A stretch of DNA of 64,000 nt from a virus, in the IMG/VR virus record IMGVR_UViG_3300020202_000071, positions 1 to 64,000 of that record; one strand, written 5' to 3'. The notes beneath the pieces were generated by a model, which was not told the DNA's origin, did not search any database, and saw nothing but the letters and a program-made list of their open reading frames with translations. Below, piece by piece: positions 48,386 through 55,487 of the stretch; position 1 is the first letter of the stretch, and every line of letters begins with the position of its first letter. The position numbers and the translations under genes are program-made.

Positions 48386-48934
48386 GTGGAGCAGTTTGCC
48401 GACAGCTACCGCCTCGCGAAAGAGCCGCAGGCGCTGGTCGAGCGGTTACGGCTGCTGCCCGAGTTCGCGCACCTGCGCGGATCTCGGATCGTGTGCGTGT
48501 TCTCGGAACGCGTGCCGATGCTCCGCGGGTTCCCGTGCGCGGCCTTCATTGGCGAGCCGCGCGTCCAGGGCGCGTTTCGGCCGTTGTTTGACTGGATGGT
48601 CGCGCAGCTCTGTCGCCCGCTGTTGGGCGCGGAGGACCCGGAGTTTCTCGTGATCGTCGACGCCGCGCTGTGGCCCTCGCTCGAGAAGGTCCAGCGCGAA
48701 CGCCTCGTCTATCACGAGCTCTGTCATCTGAAAGCCAAAGAGAACCCCGAAACTGGCGAGCCACGGCTACACGAAGACGGCCGCCCGCAGCTTCAGGTGG
48801 TGCCCCACGATGTCGAAATCTTCGAAGCCGAAGTCGCCCGCTACGGGCCGGAAGTCTGCGACCTCGACGCGCTCTGCACGGCGATCGTCGAGGGGCAAAA
48901 GCGCGCCCGCAAGCGCGCCGGCGCCGTCGCCTGA
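48386..48934 (+). CDS. Phage metallopeptidase-domain protein
   Basis: 182 residues from GTG 48386. YHELCH at 109-114 and H-D at 141-142 (PHDVEIFEAE) match the HExxH..H/D pattern of the phage metallopeptidase family that is often just upstream of terminase genes. The role in packaging or maturation is not established. Overlaps the small-terminase gene by about 125 bases if that start is right. Confidence 0.7.
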   Translation: MEQFADSYRLAKEPQALVERLRLLPEFAHLRGSRIVCVFSERVPMLRGFPCAAFIGEPRVQGAFRPLFDWMVAQLCRPLLGAEDPEFLVIVDAALWPSLEKVQRERLVYHELCHLKAKENPETGEPRLHEDGRPQLQVVPHDVEIFEAEVARYGPEVCDLDALCTAIVEGQKRARKRAGAVA

Positions 48935-49391
48935 CGTCCTCCCGGCGGAACTGATTGGTACACAAAGCGATACAGCGCAGGGTGTCGTCGGATTTGAGCC
49001 GTCGCACCAGCAGTTCCGGTATCTCTTGGAGCTCGAAGAGGCGCTTGAGCAGCGTCGCCCGGTCACCGACAGCGCCATCTGTAAGGCAATGAAAATGAGC
49101 CGGTTGACGCTCTGGGAGTGGAAGCAGGACCCGGGCTTTCGCGCCTGGCTGCGGGCGAAGCTCGATCAGACGAGCGATGAGCACTGGCCGCTGATCCTGC
49201 GGCGGCACGAGCTGCTGGCGATCCAGGGCAGCGTGAAGAGTGCGGAGTTCATCGGGAGGGTGCGGTCGCTCGGGCAGCGGGGCGGCGGGTTCAACGGCGA
49301 CGAGACGGTGATCAACGGGGATGTCGTCGCGAACTACAGCGTCAATTTGCTGGTGCCGCGGCCGCCGGCGCTCGAAGGGGCGACGTCATGA
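48810..49391 (+). CDS. terS: Terminase small subunit candidate
   Basis: 193 residues from ATG 48810, whose first 40 residues are Ser/Lys/Ala-rich and overlap the preceding gene; the true start may be later. A helix-turn-helix is clear: SAICKAMKMSRLTLWEWKQD, then PGFRAWLRAKLD. The C-terminal part is glycine-rich. The gene is followed, after small genes, by the large terminase. It would recognise packaging sites. Moderate certainty. Confidence 0.65.
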   Translation: MSKSSKPKSPATGRKSATSTRSARRSSRGKSAPASAPAPSPDVLPAELIGTQSDTAQGVVGFEPSHQQFRYLLELEEALEQRRPVTDSAICKAMKMSRLTLWEWKQDPGFRAWLRAKLDQTSDEHWPLILRRHELLAIQGSVKSAEFIGRVRSLGQRGGGFNGDETVINGDVVANYSVNLLVPRPPALEGATS

Positions 49392-49789
49392 TCGGTGCGT
49401 CCATCGAATTGCCGACCGTGCGCATCATTCCCGCGACCCGCACGCCGCTGACGGGCGTCTACGTGGAGTATCACGGCGAACCGCAGCGCCAGGCACGCAT
49501 TGAACGGGCGGTGGTGCCGGAGGACTTCATCATTCGCCTGCCGGATGACTGGCTATGCCTCGACGACCTGCAGGCGATTGCCGACTACGTCGCGATCACG
49601 GAAGGGCGGCCGATCGCGGCGATGACGATGCGACACGAGTTGCGCCGGAACGTGCTAATCCTTTACGAGCAGGACAAGCGCGCGTGCGGGCGCAGCCTGT
49701 CGGGATGTGTGAGCGGTGAGTTGCCGCTGCTGTCCGACGCGACCTACGCGCCGCGCGTCATCACCGTGCGATTGGAGCAGCGATCGTGA
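49388..49789 (+). CDS. Hypothetical protein
   Basis: 133 residues: IELPTVRIIPATRTPLTGVY, then an AVVPEDFIIRLPDDWLCLDD segment and a helix (YVAITEGRPIAAMTMRH). Between small and large terminase genes, in an ATGA chain. Family unknown. Confidence 0.6.
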   Translation: MIGASIELPTVRIIPATRTPLTGVYVEYHGEPQRQARIERAVVPEDFIIRLPDDWLCLDDLQAIADYVAITEGRPIAAMTMRHELRRNVLILYEQDKRACGRSLSGCVSGELPLLSDATYAPRVITVRLEQRS

Positions 49790-50004
49790 AGCTCGAAAAT
49801 GAAGCGCTGATCGCCAGCGGCGCGCTTCTGACCTGCGACGGGTGCGGCAGCAACGACGAGGTCATCCTGAAACGCCGATCGGACCGCGAGGGCTGGTTCT
49901 GCACGCTCTGCCGGCGTGCGGACATTCGGCGCCAGTACGCTCAGGTAGAGCAGACGTTGCTCGGCGCGGCGGTCGGCATCCTGCGGAGGCTCTTTCGATG
50001 CTGA
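49786..50004 (+). CDS. Small zinc-ribbon protein
   Basis: 72 residues from GTG 49786. TCDGCG and CTLCRRAD form a zinc ribbon. Ends in a hydrophobic helix (GAAVGILRRLFRC). Overlaps the next gene by 7 bases. Confidence 0.6.
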   Translation: MKLENEALIASGALLTCDGCGSNDEVILKRRSDREGWFCTLCRRADIRRQYAQVEQTLLGAAVGILRRLFRC

Positions 50005-50471
50005 CGACACGTCGAGGATTCTTTGGGCTCATCGCCACGCTCGTTTCGTGGCCCCTGACCAAGCTCCGAGCCCACGCGAACGCTGTAAACGGCCTCCGCA
50101 CAAGCGAAGAGACGGGCGAAAGGCTTATTGACGGCACAACCGTCCTTGGCCGTGTGCACCGCGCGAGCGATGGCACCCCACTGCTCATCATCGACACGTT
50201 CGCGCCCACGGGGGCGGTCTACAGTGGCTCGTTAATCGTCGGCGGTGACGTCGTCAGAACGGTCAACAACCTGACCGAGTCGATGGCGGCCGCGCGCGAG
50301 GACGACGGCGACGACCTCGTGGACCGTGCGCAGTTCATTGCCGGCTTGCGGTTTGTTGCCTGGCGCACGCTGCATCACGTGTTGCCGCTCGAGGAGCGTC
50401 GCGCGATCGCGCGTCAGGCGAGCACAGCGCCGCGGCAGATGCCGTGGGTGACGGCGCGGGGCGAGTCATGA
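49998..50471 (+). CDS. Protein with Tat-like signal, unknown function
   Basis: 157 residues from ATG 49998. The N-terminus MLTTRRGFFGLIATLVSWPL has the twin-arginine core (T-R-R-x-F-F) and a hydrophobic run. A mature helix/beta domain follows (DGTTVLGRVHRASDGTPLLI). It sits in the packaging region, where exported proteins are unexpected. Same type of N-terminus as the genes at 20303 and 50802. Confidence 0.65.
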   Translation: MLTTRRGFFGLIATLVSWPLTKLRAHANAVNGLRTSEETGERLIDGTTVLGRVHRASDGTPLLIIDTFAPTGAVYSGSLIVGGDVVRTVNNLTESMAAAREDDGDDLVDRAQFIAGLRFVAWRTLHHVLPLEERRAIARQASTAPRQMPWVTARGES

Positions 50472-50797
50472 GCGCGCTCGCCACACTGCACTTCGAAGAT
50501 TGGCCGGATTCGAGCACGATGATCGTTGTGCGGCCGGCGCCGTCCGGCGTGACTTACGCGAATCAGACAGACGGCATCATGTGCCAGCACCGCGACGTCG
50601 AGGGATACGTCGAATCGGTGCTGCCGCTGCCGCGTGATGTTAAAACCTGCTGGTGCGGGCCTGATGCGGGTTGCCCGGAGACACTAATTCACCACCTGCG
50701 CTGCTACGGCTACGAACTGGACGGCGCCGATCGCGGTGAAGAGGGTTGGGTCAAGACGCGCTGCGGCGCGATCGTCTTGACGCCGAACTGCGATTGA
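50468..50797 (+). CDS. Hypothetical protein (DUF6210-like?)
   Basis: 109 residues. VVRPAPSGVTYANQTDGIMC, then VEGYVESVLPLP resembles the DUF6210 pattern as I remember it. Six cysteines, including CWCGPDAGC, probably bind a metal. Overlaps the preceding gene by 4 bases. Confidence 0.5.
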   Translation: MSALATLHFEDWPDSSTMIVVRPAPSGVTYANQTDGIMCQHRDVEGYVESVLPLPRDVKTCWCGPDAGCPETLIHHLRCYGYELDGADRGEEGWVKTRCGAIVLTPNCD

Positions 50798-50801
50798 CGC
50801 C

Positions 50802-51119
50802 ATGAAGCGCCGCACCTTCCTCGAACTGTTGACCGCCGCGGTCACGAGTGCGTTCGCCGGGCCGCTCCTGCCGTCGCTGACGTTGACGCCAGGGATCAAG
50901 TCTCGCGGACTCGATGAGCCGATGCCGGAGCCGACCGGCGGCGAGTACCTCTACATGAGCGGCAGCGACGCGTACCGCGTGTATTTCACCGACAACACGT
51001 CGGTCGATGTGCCAGGCATCGAGATTGCGCGGGCACGCCGGCACGGGGACGCCAGTCAAGTCCGCGCAATGCTGCATCGCCTCTGGCGTGAGCAGCGGCA
51101 GGCGAGGTTGGCGTTGTGA
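50802..51119 (+). CDS. Small protein with Tat-like signal
   Basis: 105 residues. MKRRTFLELLTAAVTSAFAG has R-R-x-F-L followed by a hydrophobic core and an A-F-A-G cleavage region. Mature part: YLYMSGSDAYRVYFTDNTSV, a small beta domain, then a helix. Third such N-terminus in the window. Confidence 0.6.
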   Translation: MKRRTFLELLTAAVTSAFAGPLLPSLTLTPGIKSRGLDEPMPEPTGGEYLYMSGSDAYRVYFTDNTSVDVPGIEIARARRHGDASQVRAMLHRLWREQRQARLAL

Positions 51120-51349
51120 CCGCGCGGTGCTCCGTCTGCGGCCACGTGGCGCGTCTGCCAATCTTGCAAGTCTCCGCGCTCGGGGCGTGCATCCTCTGCC
51201 CTGATCAGCAGATCGCGATCGAAGAGTGCTTGCAACGTCGTCCGCCGGGTCGTCCGTGGTGGGCGTTCTGGCGTCGCCGTGTGCCGATGGAGGTGTACCT
51301 CGATGCACTGTTCGAGGCATTGCCGTGGCGGTTCACAGAAGTCTCATGA
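51116..51349 (+). CDS. Small zinc-ribbon protein
   Basis: 77 residues from GTG 51116. CSVCGHVARLPILQVS and CILCPDQQ give two CxxC pairs. The C-terminus is Trp/Arg-rich (PWWAFWRRRVP). Overlaps both neighbours by a few bases. Confidence 0.6.
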   Translation: MTARCSVCGHVARLPILQVSALGACILCPDQQIAIEECLQRRPPGRPWWAFWRRRVPMEVYLDALFEALPWRFTEVS

Positions 51350-51786
51350 CCGTCCGCGAGTGGTTCCGCGAGCTGCGGCGATCGCAGCCCCCGTCCGTCG
51401 AACTCCGCGAGTTCTGCGAGTCCCTTGTACGGGACGATGTCGATCGCCACGCGCGTGAAGCGCTCTTCCTCCAGGTGCTCATCGCCGCTGGATTGATGGA
51501 CGATCCGCCTGGCGCGTTGACGTGGCACCGACTGCTCGCCGGCAGCAGCATCATGACCGGCGCCTTGCAGCACGGCCGCGATGGCGAACCGCGCCTCGTG
51601 CTGCCGCCGCGGCCGCGCCTAGTGCCCGATGCGGACTACCCGCTCGTCGGGGTGTGGGTTACGGACCCTGATGAGCCGACGCTGCGTGACTTCGCCTCGG
51701 CAGCCGACTACGGCGTGCGCGATGCCTACGTGGCCTACTTGCACTTTCGTCCAGGAGTTTCGGGAGATCCGACCCCGGATTCGTGA
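51346..51786 (+). CDS. Hypothetical protein
   Basis: 146 residues from ATG 51346. A helical first half (VREWFRELRRSQPPSVELRE, EALFLQVLIAAGLMDD) then a beta part with PLVGVWVTDPDEP. It ends where the terminase starts (GTGA). Family unknown. Confidence 0.6.
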   Translation: MTVREWFRELRRSQPPSVELREFCESLVRDDVDRHAREALFLQVLIAAGLMDDPPGALTWHRLLAGSSIMTGALQHGRDGEPRLVLPPRPRLVPDADYPLVGVWVTDPDEPTLRDFASAADYGVRDAYVAYLHFRPGVSGDPTPDS

Positions 51787-54350
51787 GCGGCAAGCGCGCA
51801 AAGCACGCGCGTCGGCTCGCCGCCCTCCGCAAAGGCTTCCTCTGGGGCTATCTCCACCCCTCTGGCTCGTGCCTGCACGAGCCGCCCTGTACGCCCTCTC
51901 GTGAACGCTGTCAGCCCCAACCCAAACAGGCGATCGCCCACGCGTCGACCGCAGAGGTCCTGTTCTACGGAGGCGCCGTCGGTGGAGGAAAAAGCGAATT
52001 CGGCCTGATCGAGGCGATCACGATCTGCCTCGAACACAAGAACGTCAAGGTCGCGTTCTTCCGCCGCAAGCTGCGCGAGCTTGAGCAGGAAATCATCGGG
52101 CGCTTCCTGCTGCTGGTGCCCGATTACATCGCCACCTACAACGCCAGTACGCACGTCGCGAAGTTCTGGCAGGGCTCCGAGCTCTGGTTCTGCCACTGCC
52201 AGCACGAGAAGGACGTCTACACCTACCAGTCGGCGCAGTGGGTGGCGCTCTTCATCGACGAGAGCACGCACTTCACCGAGTTCATCGTCCGGTATCTGAT
52301 CACGCGCGTCCGCTCGGCACGTATCGGGATGCGGAAGCGCATCCGCCTGATGTCCAACCCGGGCGGCGTCGGTCACGGCTTTCACAAACGCTGGTTTATC
52401 CGTCCGGTGCCCGACGAGCTCGGCACGCGTCCCGCGCCGGCGCCGTTTGCGATCTGGCGTCCGCTGCCGCTGCCGAACGACCCGACCCCACCGGAGCATG
52501 TGCCGACGCGCCAGTTCATCCCGGCCTGGTTCCACGACAACGTGGCGCTCGCGAGCGCGGACCCCGCCTATCTCGCCAAGGTCTGGGCGCTCGGGGGTGA
52601 CAAGGCGAAGCAGCTCGCCGAGGGTGATTGGGACGCCAACGACTCGATGATTGTCGGCTCGACGTGGCGTGAGAAGCGGCTCGTGCAAGCGAGCGATCAC
52701 GCGCTCCTGGCCCTCGGGCTGAAGGTCGGCCAGATCATCCCCTGGCACATCATCCCGAACCCGCAGTGGAAGCCACCGAAGGGGGCGACGATCTGGGGGA
52801 GCGTCGATTACGGCTACGGCGCCCCGTGGGCGTTCCACCTACACGCGGGCTTACCGGGCGGCCATATCCGCACGTTCTTCGAGTTCTACATGCCGAAGAA
52901 GCGTGACGTCGAGCAGGCGCGCATGATCGCCAAAGTGCTGCGCGAGAACCACTGGCAACCCGAGTGGATCGTGATGGATCCGTCGATGTGGAACTCACGC
53001 GCCGAACAGGGGCTCGCGAAGTCGATCGCCGAAGTCTACGCCGACGAGATCCAGTCGATCTGCCAGCTGCGCAAGGGTGCCGCCGGTCGATCAGCCCGCG
53101 TGTCGCGCCCGCAACGGTGGCTTGCCGCGTTGCAGCCGGCCGCCGATGGTCTGCCGAATTGGACCGTCACGACTGCCTGTCCGGATCTCATTCGCACCGT
53201 ACCCGACGTGCCCTGGGATCCGGAGGACCCGGAGGTCGAGGACGATTCGAGCGAGAACCACTGCATCGCCGCCGGCACCCTCATCGACACGAGTGAAGGT
53301 CCGAAGCCGATCGAGCAGATCATCGCCGGCGATCTCGTCCTGACGCGCAAAGGCTACCGCCCGGTGCTACGGGCCTGGCTCACGAATCCTGATGCCGAAG
53401 TCCTTGAGGTGACATGTTCGGACGGTCGCGCGTTGCGAGCGACGGCGAATCATCGCGTCTTTGAAAAGAATCAAGGATTCATTGAATTTGGAGAATTAGC
53501 CGAAGGCTTCATACTGCATAATCACTCAGAGATTTCGCGATGGTTGAAGGTCCGATCGTTATTTCAGACACCGCGCAGGAATGGCGTGAAGTGGTCTATT
53601 ACAAGTGCGGTCGCTACTTTGCGCGCCGCGGCTACGGTCGGTTGCACCGGCGCGTCTGGCGCGATGTCTACGGGCGCATCCCCTACGGCTGTCACATCCA
53701 CCACAAGGACAACAACCCGGCGAACAACCATCCGTCGAATCTCGAACTCCTCCATCGCAAGCAGCATTTGTCGATGCACAGCCGCAATCCGACGGAGCGG
53801 CAGCGCGCCGCGCGCCGCGAAAACCTGCGATACGCCTCGGAGATCCGCATGGCAAGACCGAGCATCATCGTGGCGTGCTCGCATTGCGGCGAGCCTGCAG
53901 CAGTGGCTGAAGGGCAACTACGCGTTCGCAACTACTGCTCACGGCAGTGCCGGTGGAACGCCTTCGATAAACGCCAACGCGATGCGCAGCCCGCGCGTGA
54001 GGTCATCTGCGCCGGCTGTGGGAAAGCTTTCCAGACCAAACGGCGCGGCAAACGCTTCTGCGGGGACGTCGCGTGTTATTACCGTGCGGCCAAGCGGGCG
54101 AACAGCGGTGTACGACCTGACGGTCGCTGACGCGCACGAGTTCTTCGCCAACGGCATCCTCGTTCACAACTGCTACGAAGGGGTCGGGCGCTTCTTTGAG
54201 GCGCGGCCGTTCGTGCCGGCGCCGGCCCCGTTCGATCCGTATGAGGGTCTCGACCCGATTTCGCGTGCGCATCACGAGGCGCTCGAGAAGAAACATCGCA
54301 GCCGGGTCGGCGGGGCGATGGGGATCGGCAACCTGGCGAATCAGGGGTGA
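51783..54350 (+). CDS. terL: Terminase large subunit interrupted by an intein
   Basis: 855 codons including a 303-residue intein; the joined protein would be 552 residues. ATPase: Walker A FYGGAVGGGKSEF at about 59-72, Walker B WVALFIDEST near 156, coupling motif SNPGG near 195. Nuclease (RNase H-like): GSVDYGYGAPW near 341, IVMDP near 397 and, after the intein, CYEGVGRF where the third acidic motif (HxxDAxRY-like) should be. It cuts concatemers and pumps DNA into proheads. The intein is between SENH and CYEG, next to the active site. Confidence 0.9.
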   Translation: MSGKRAKHARRLAALRKGFLWGYLHPSGSCLHEPPCTPSRERCQPQPKQAIAHASTAEVLFYGGAVGGGKSEFGLIEAITICLEHKNVKVAFFRRKLRELEQEIIGRFLLLVPDYIATYNASTHVAKFWQGSELWFCHCQHEKDVYTYQSAQWVALFIDESTHFTEFIVRYLITRVRSARIGMRKRIRLMSNPGGVGHGFHKRWFIRPVPDELGTRPAPAPFAIWRPLPLPNDPTPPEHVPTRQFIPAWFHDNVALASADPAYLAKVWALGGDKAKQLAEGDWDANDSMIVGSTWREKRLVQASDHALLALGLKVGQIIPWHIIPNPQWKPPKGATIWGSVDYGYGAPWAFHLHAGLPGGHIRTFFEFYMPKKRDVEQARMIAKVLRENHWQPEWIVMDPSMWNSRAEQGLAKSIAEVYADEIQSICQLRKGAAGRSARVSRPQRWLAALQPAADGLPNWTVTTACPDLIRTVPDVPWDPEDPEVEDDSSENHCIAAGTLIDTSEGPKPIEQIIAGDLVLTRKGYRPVLRAWLTNPDAEVLEVTCSDGRALRATANHRVFEKNQGFIEFGELAEGFILHNHSEISRWLKVRSLFQTPRRNGVKWSITSAVATLRAAATVGCTGASGAMSTGASPTAVTSTTRTTTRRTTIRRISNSSIASSICRCTAAIRRSGSAPRAAKTCDTPRRSAWQDRASSWRARIAASLQQWLKGNYAFATTAHGSAGGTPSINANAMRSPRVRSSAPAVGKLSRPNGAANASAGTSRVITVRPSGRTAVYDLTVADAHEFFANGILVHNCYEGVGRFFEARPFVPAPAPFDPYEGLDPISRAHHEALEKKHRSRVGGAMGIGNLANQG
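53262..54170 (+). mobile_element. Intein in the terminase
   Basis: Cys1 at 53262 begins block A (CIAAGTLIDTSEGPKPIEQI); block B is ALRATANHRVF; the C-terminal blocks F/G are AVYDLTVADAHEFFANGILV then HN followed by Cys+1 (54171). All residues for self-splicing are present. The middle third, in the terminase frame, is low-complexity and has no endonuclease motif; that stretch encodes an HNH gene in another frame. Local base composition around 53460-53560 is AT-richer than its surroundings, a sign of transfer. Confidence 0.85.
53540..54130 (+). CDS. HNH homing endonuclease nested out of frame in the intein
   Basis: 196 residues from ATG 53540, frame +2 relative to the terminase. A full HNH motif, CHIHHKDNNPANNHPSNLEL, is at about residues 51-70, followed by LHRKQHLSMH. 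The C-terminal half has two zinc-ribbon-like units (CSHCGEPAAV ... CSRQC; CAGCGKAFQ ... CGDVACYY). The frame has stops upstream, so the gene is free-standing inside the intein. No good ribosome binding site is seen, so expression may depend on re-initiation. Confidence 0.8.
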   Translation: MVEGPIVISDTAQEWREVVYYKCGRYFARRGYGRLHRRVWRDVYGRIPYGCHIHHKDNNPANNHPSNLELLHRKQHLSMHSRNPTERQRAARRENLRYASEIRMARPSIIVACSHCGEPAAVAEGQLRVRNYCSRQCRWNAFDKRQRDAQPAREVICAGCGKAFQTKRRGKRFCGDVACYYRAAKRANSGVRPDGR

Positions 54351-54440
54351 CAAGGGGGGGTGACAATCCGCTGGCTGACCCGTCGAGCTACTACCCCTTG
54401 TATTCAATCCCGGCTGTTTTGCTACTCTGCCGTGGGGGGA

Positions 54441-54513
54441 GCGAGCCGGGACATTCCCCGAGGCGACCGTGCTAGCACACGGAGAATCGACGGACTTCCG
54501 GCTCGCGCCTTTT
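54441..54513 (+). terminator. Possible terminator/attenuator before the portal operon
   Basis: A 9-bp inverted repeat GCGAGCCGG (54441-54449) and CCGGCTCGC (54498-54506), with a GTGCTAGCAC palindrome between, is followed by GCCTTTT. It lies in the 186-base gap between terminase and the gene at 54537. Loop is long, so confidence is modest. Confidence 0.35.
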
Positions 54514-54536
54514 GCCCGATCTCACCCGGACAACCT

Positions 54537-55010
54537 ATGGGCCTAGCCGAACGCGTCAGCCGTCGCAGCGTCGTGAAGACCGCCGAAGCCGCGGCGATGA
54601 CAGTCAATCAGTGCGTCGCCGCAGTCAACGAGCAGGCGACGCACGTCGCCGCCGTCGAACGCGAGATCAAGGACGTGCGGTCGACGATCGATGCGCTTCG
54701 CGCGCGCCTCGAAAGGCACCAGAAGGACGCCACCGAGCGGATGGACGGCCAGGGCGGGATGCTGCTCGTCAATGAGAAGGCGATCGCTGACGTCAAGAAA
54801 CGCATCGTGCCGATTGAGCGCGCGCTGTTTGGCGGGTCCGAAGCCGAGCGTGAGCTGCTCGATACGCACACGGCGCTCATGGATCGGTTCTATCGGCAGT
54901 GCCGAATGTTCGACGCGGCGATGGACGACCTGCGCCACGGGCGCATCGTGCTGTCGAACGTCGGCTTCTTCGGCCGGCTACGGTTCCTGCTCACCGGGAG
55001 GGCTTCGTAA
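54537..55010 (+). CDS. Coiled-coil protein of the head region
   Basis: 157 residues from ATG 54537 (an ORF start upstream at 54360 is in the leader). Helices TAEAAAMTVNQCVAAVNEQA, VEREIKDVRSTIDALRARLE, KAIADVKKRIVPIERAL and a C-terminal basic segment with FFGRLRFLLTG. Likely a scaffold or packaging accessory; function unknown. Confidence 0.6.
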   Translation: MGLAERVSRRSVVKTAEAAAMTVNQCVAAVNEQATHVAAVEREIKDVRSTIDALRARLERHQKDATERMDGQGGMLLVNEKAIADVKKRIVPIERALFGGSEAERELLDTHTALMDRFYRQCRMFDAAMDDLRHGRIVLSNVGFFGRLRFLLTGRAS

Positions 55011-55181
55011 GTGGAGAAGATCACGATCCCCGCCGGCACGGTCGTCAAGATCAACGGTATTCCGCTCGAACTGACGTCGGATACCGAGATGCTCACGCAC
55101 CGCGCCAACGCCGAACTGATTCGGCCATGGTTTGGTGAGCCGAAGGACGAGACGCCGCGCATCCAGCGGCAGGGCGACTGA
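55011..55181 (+). CDS. Small beta protein
   Basis: 56 residues from GTG 55011, directly after the previous stop. MEKITIPAGTVVKINGIPLE looks like a small beta domain. The next gene begins at its stop. Common small partner in phage head regions; family unknown. Confidence 0.55.
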   Translation: MEKITIPAGTVVKINGIPLELTSDTEMLTHRANAELIRPWFGEPKDETPRIQRQGD

Positions 55182-55487
55182 ATGTTCACGCGCCTGCGCC
55201 TCGCGTTCCGTGCCCTGTTCGGGATCGCCGATCCCGCACCGGTGCCGTGTGCGCGCTGCGTGGAACTCGCCCAGGAACGCGACTACTGGAAAGCGCGTGA
55301 AGAGCGCACCGCCGATCGACTGCTCGAGCGCCAAGGTATTGCGCCCGTCGCGCAAACGCCGGCGCCGCCGCCCATCAATCCGATGGCGCTCGCCATGCAC
55401 GCCATGACCATCACCGAGATCGACAGCACGAAAACCAAGTCACCGCAGCCGGGCCGGGATGCGATGACCCGTGGAGCCGCGCACTGA
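55182..55487 (+). CDS. Small hypothetical protein
   Basis: 101 residues: MFTRLRLAFRALFGIADPAP, CARCVELAQERDYWKAREER then a Pro-rich tail. CARC could bind metal; the coiled coil may dimerise. Overlaps the portal start. Confidence 0.55.
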   Translation: MFTRLRLAFRALFGIADPAPVPCARCVELAQERDYWKAREERTADRLLERQGIAPVAQTPAPPPINPMALAMHAMTITEIDSTKTKSPQPGRDAMTRGAAH

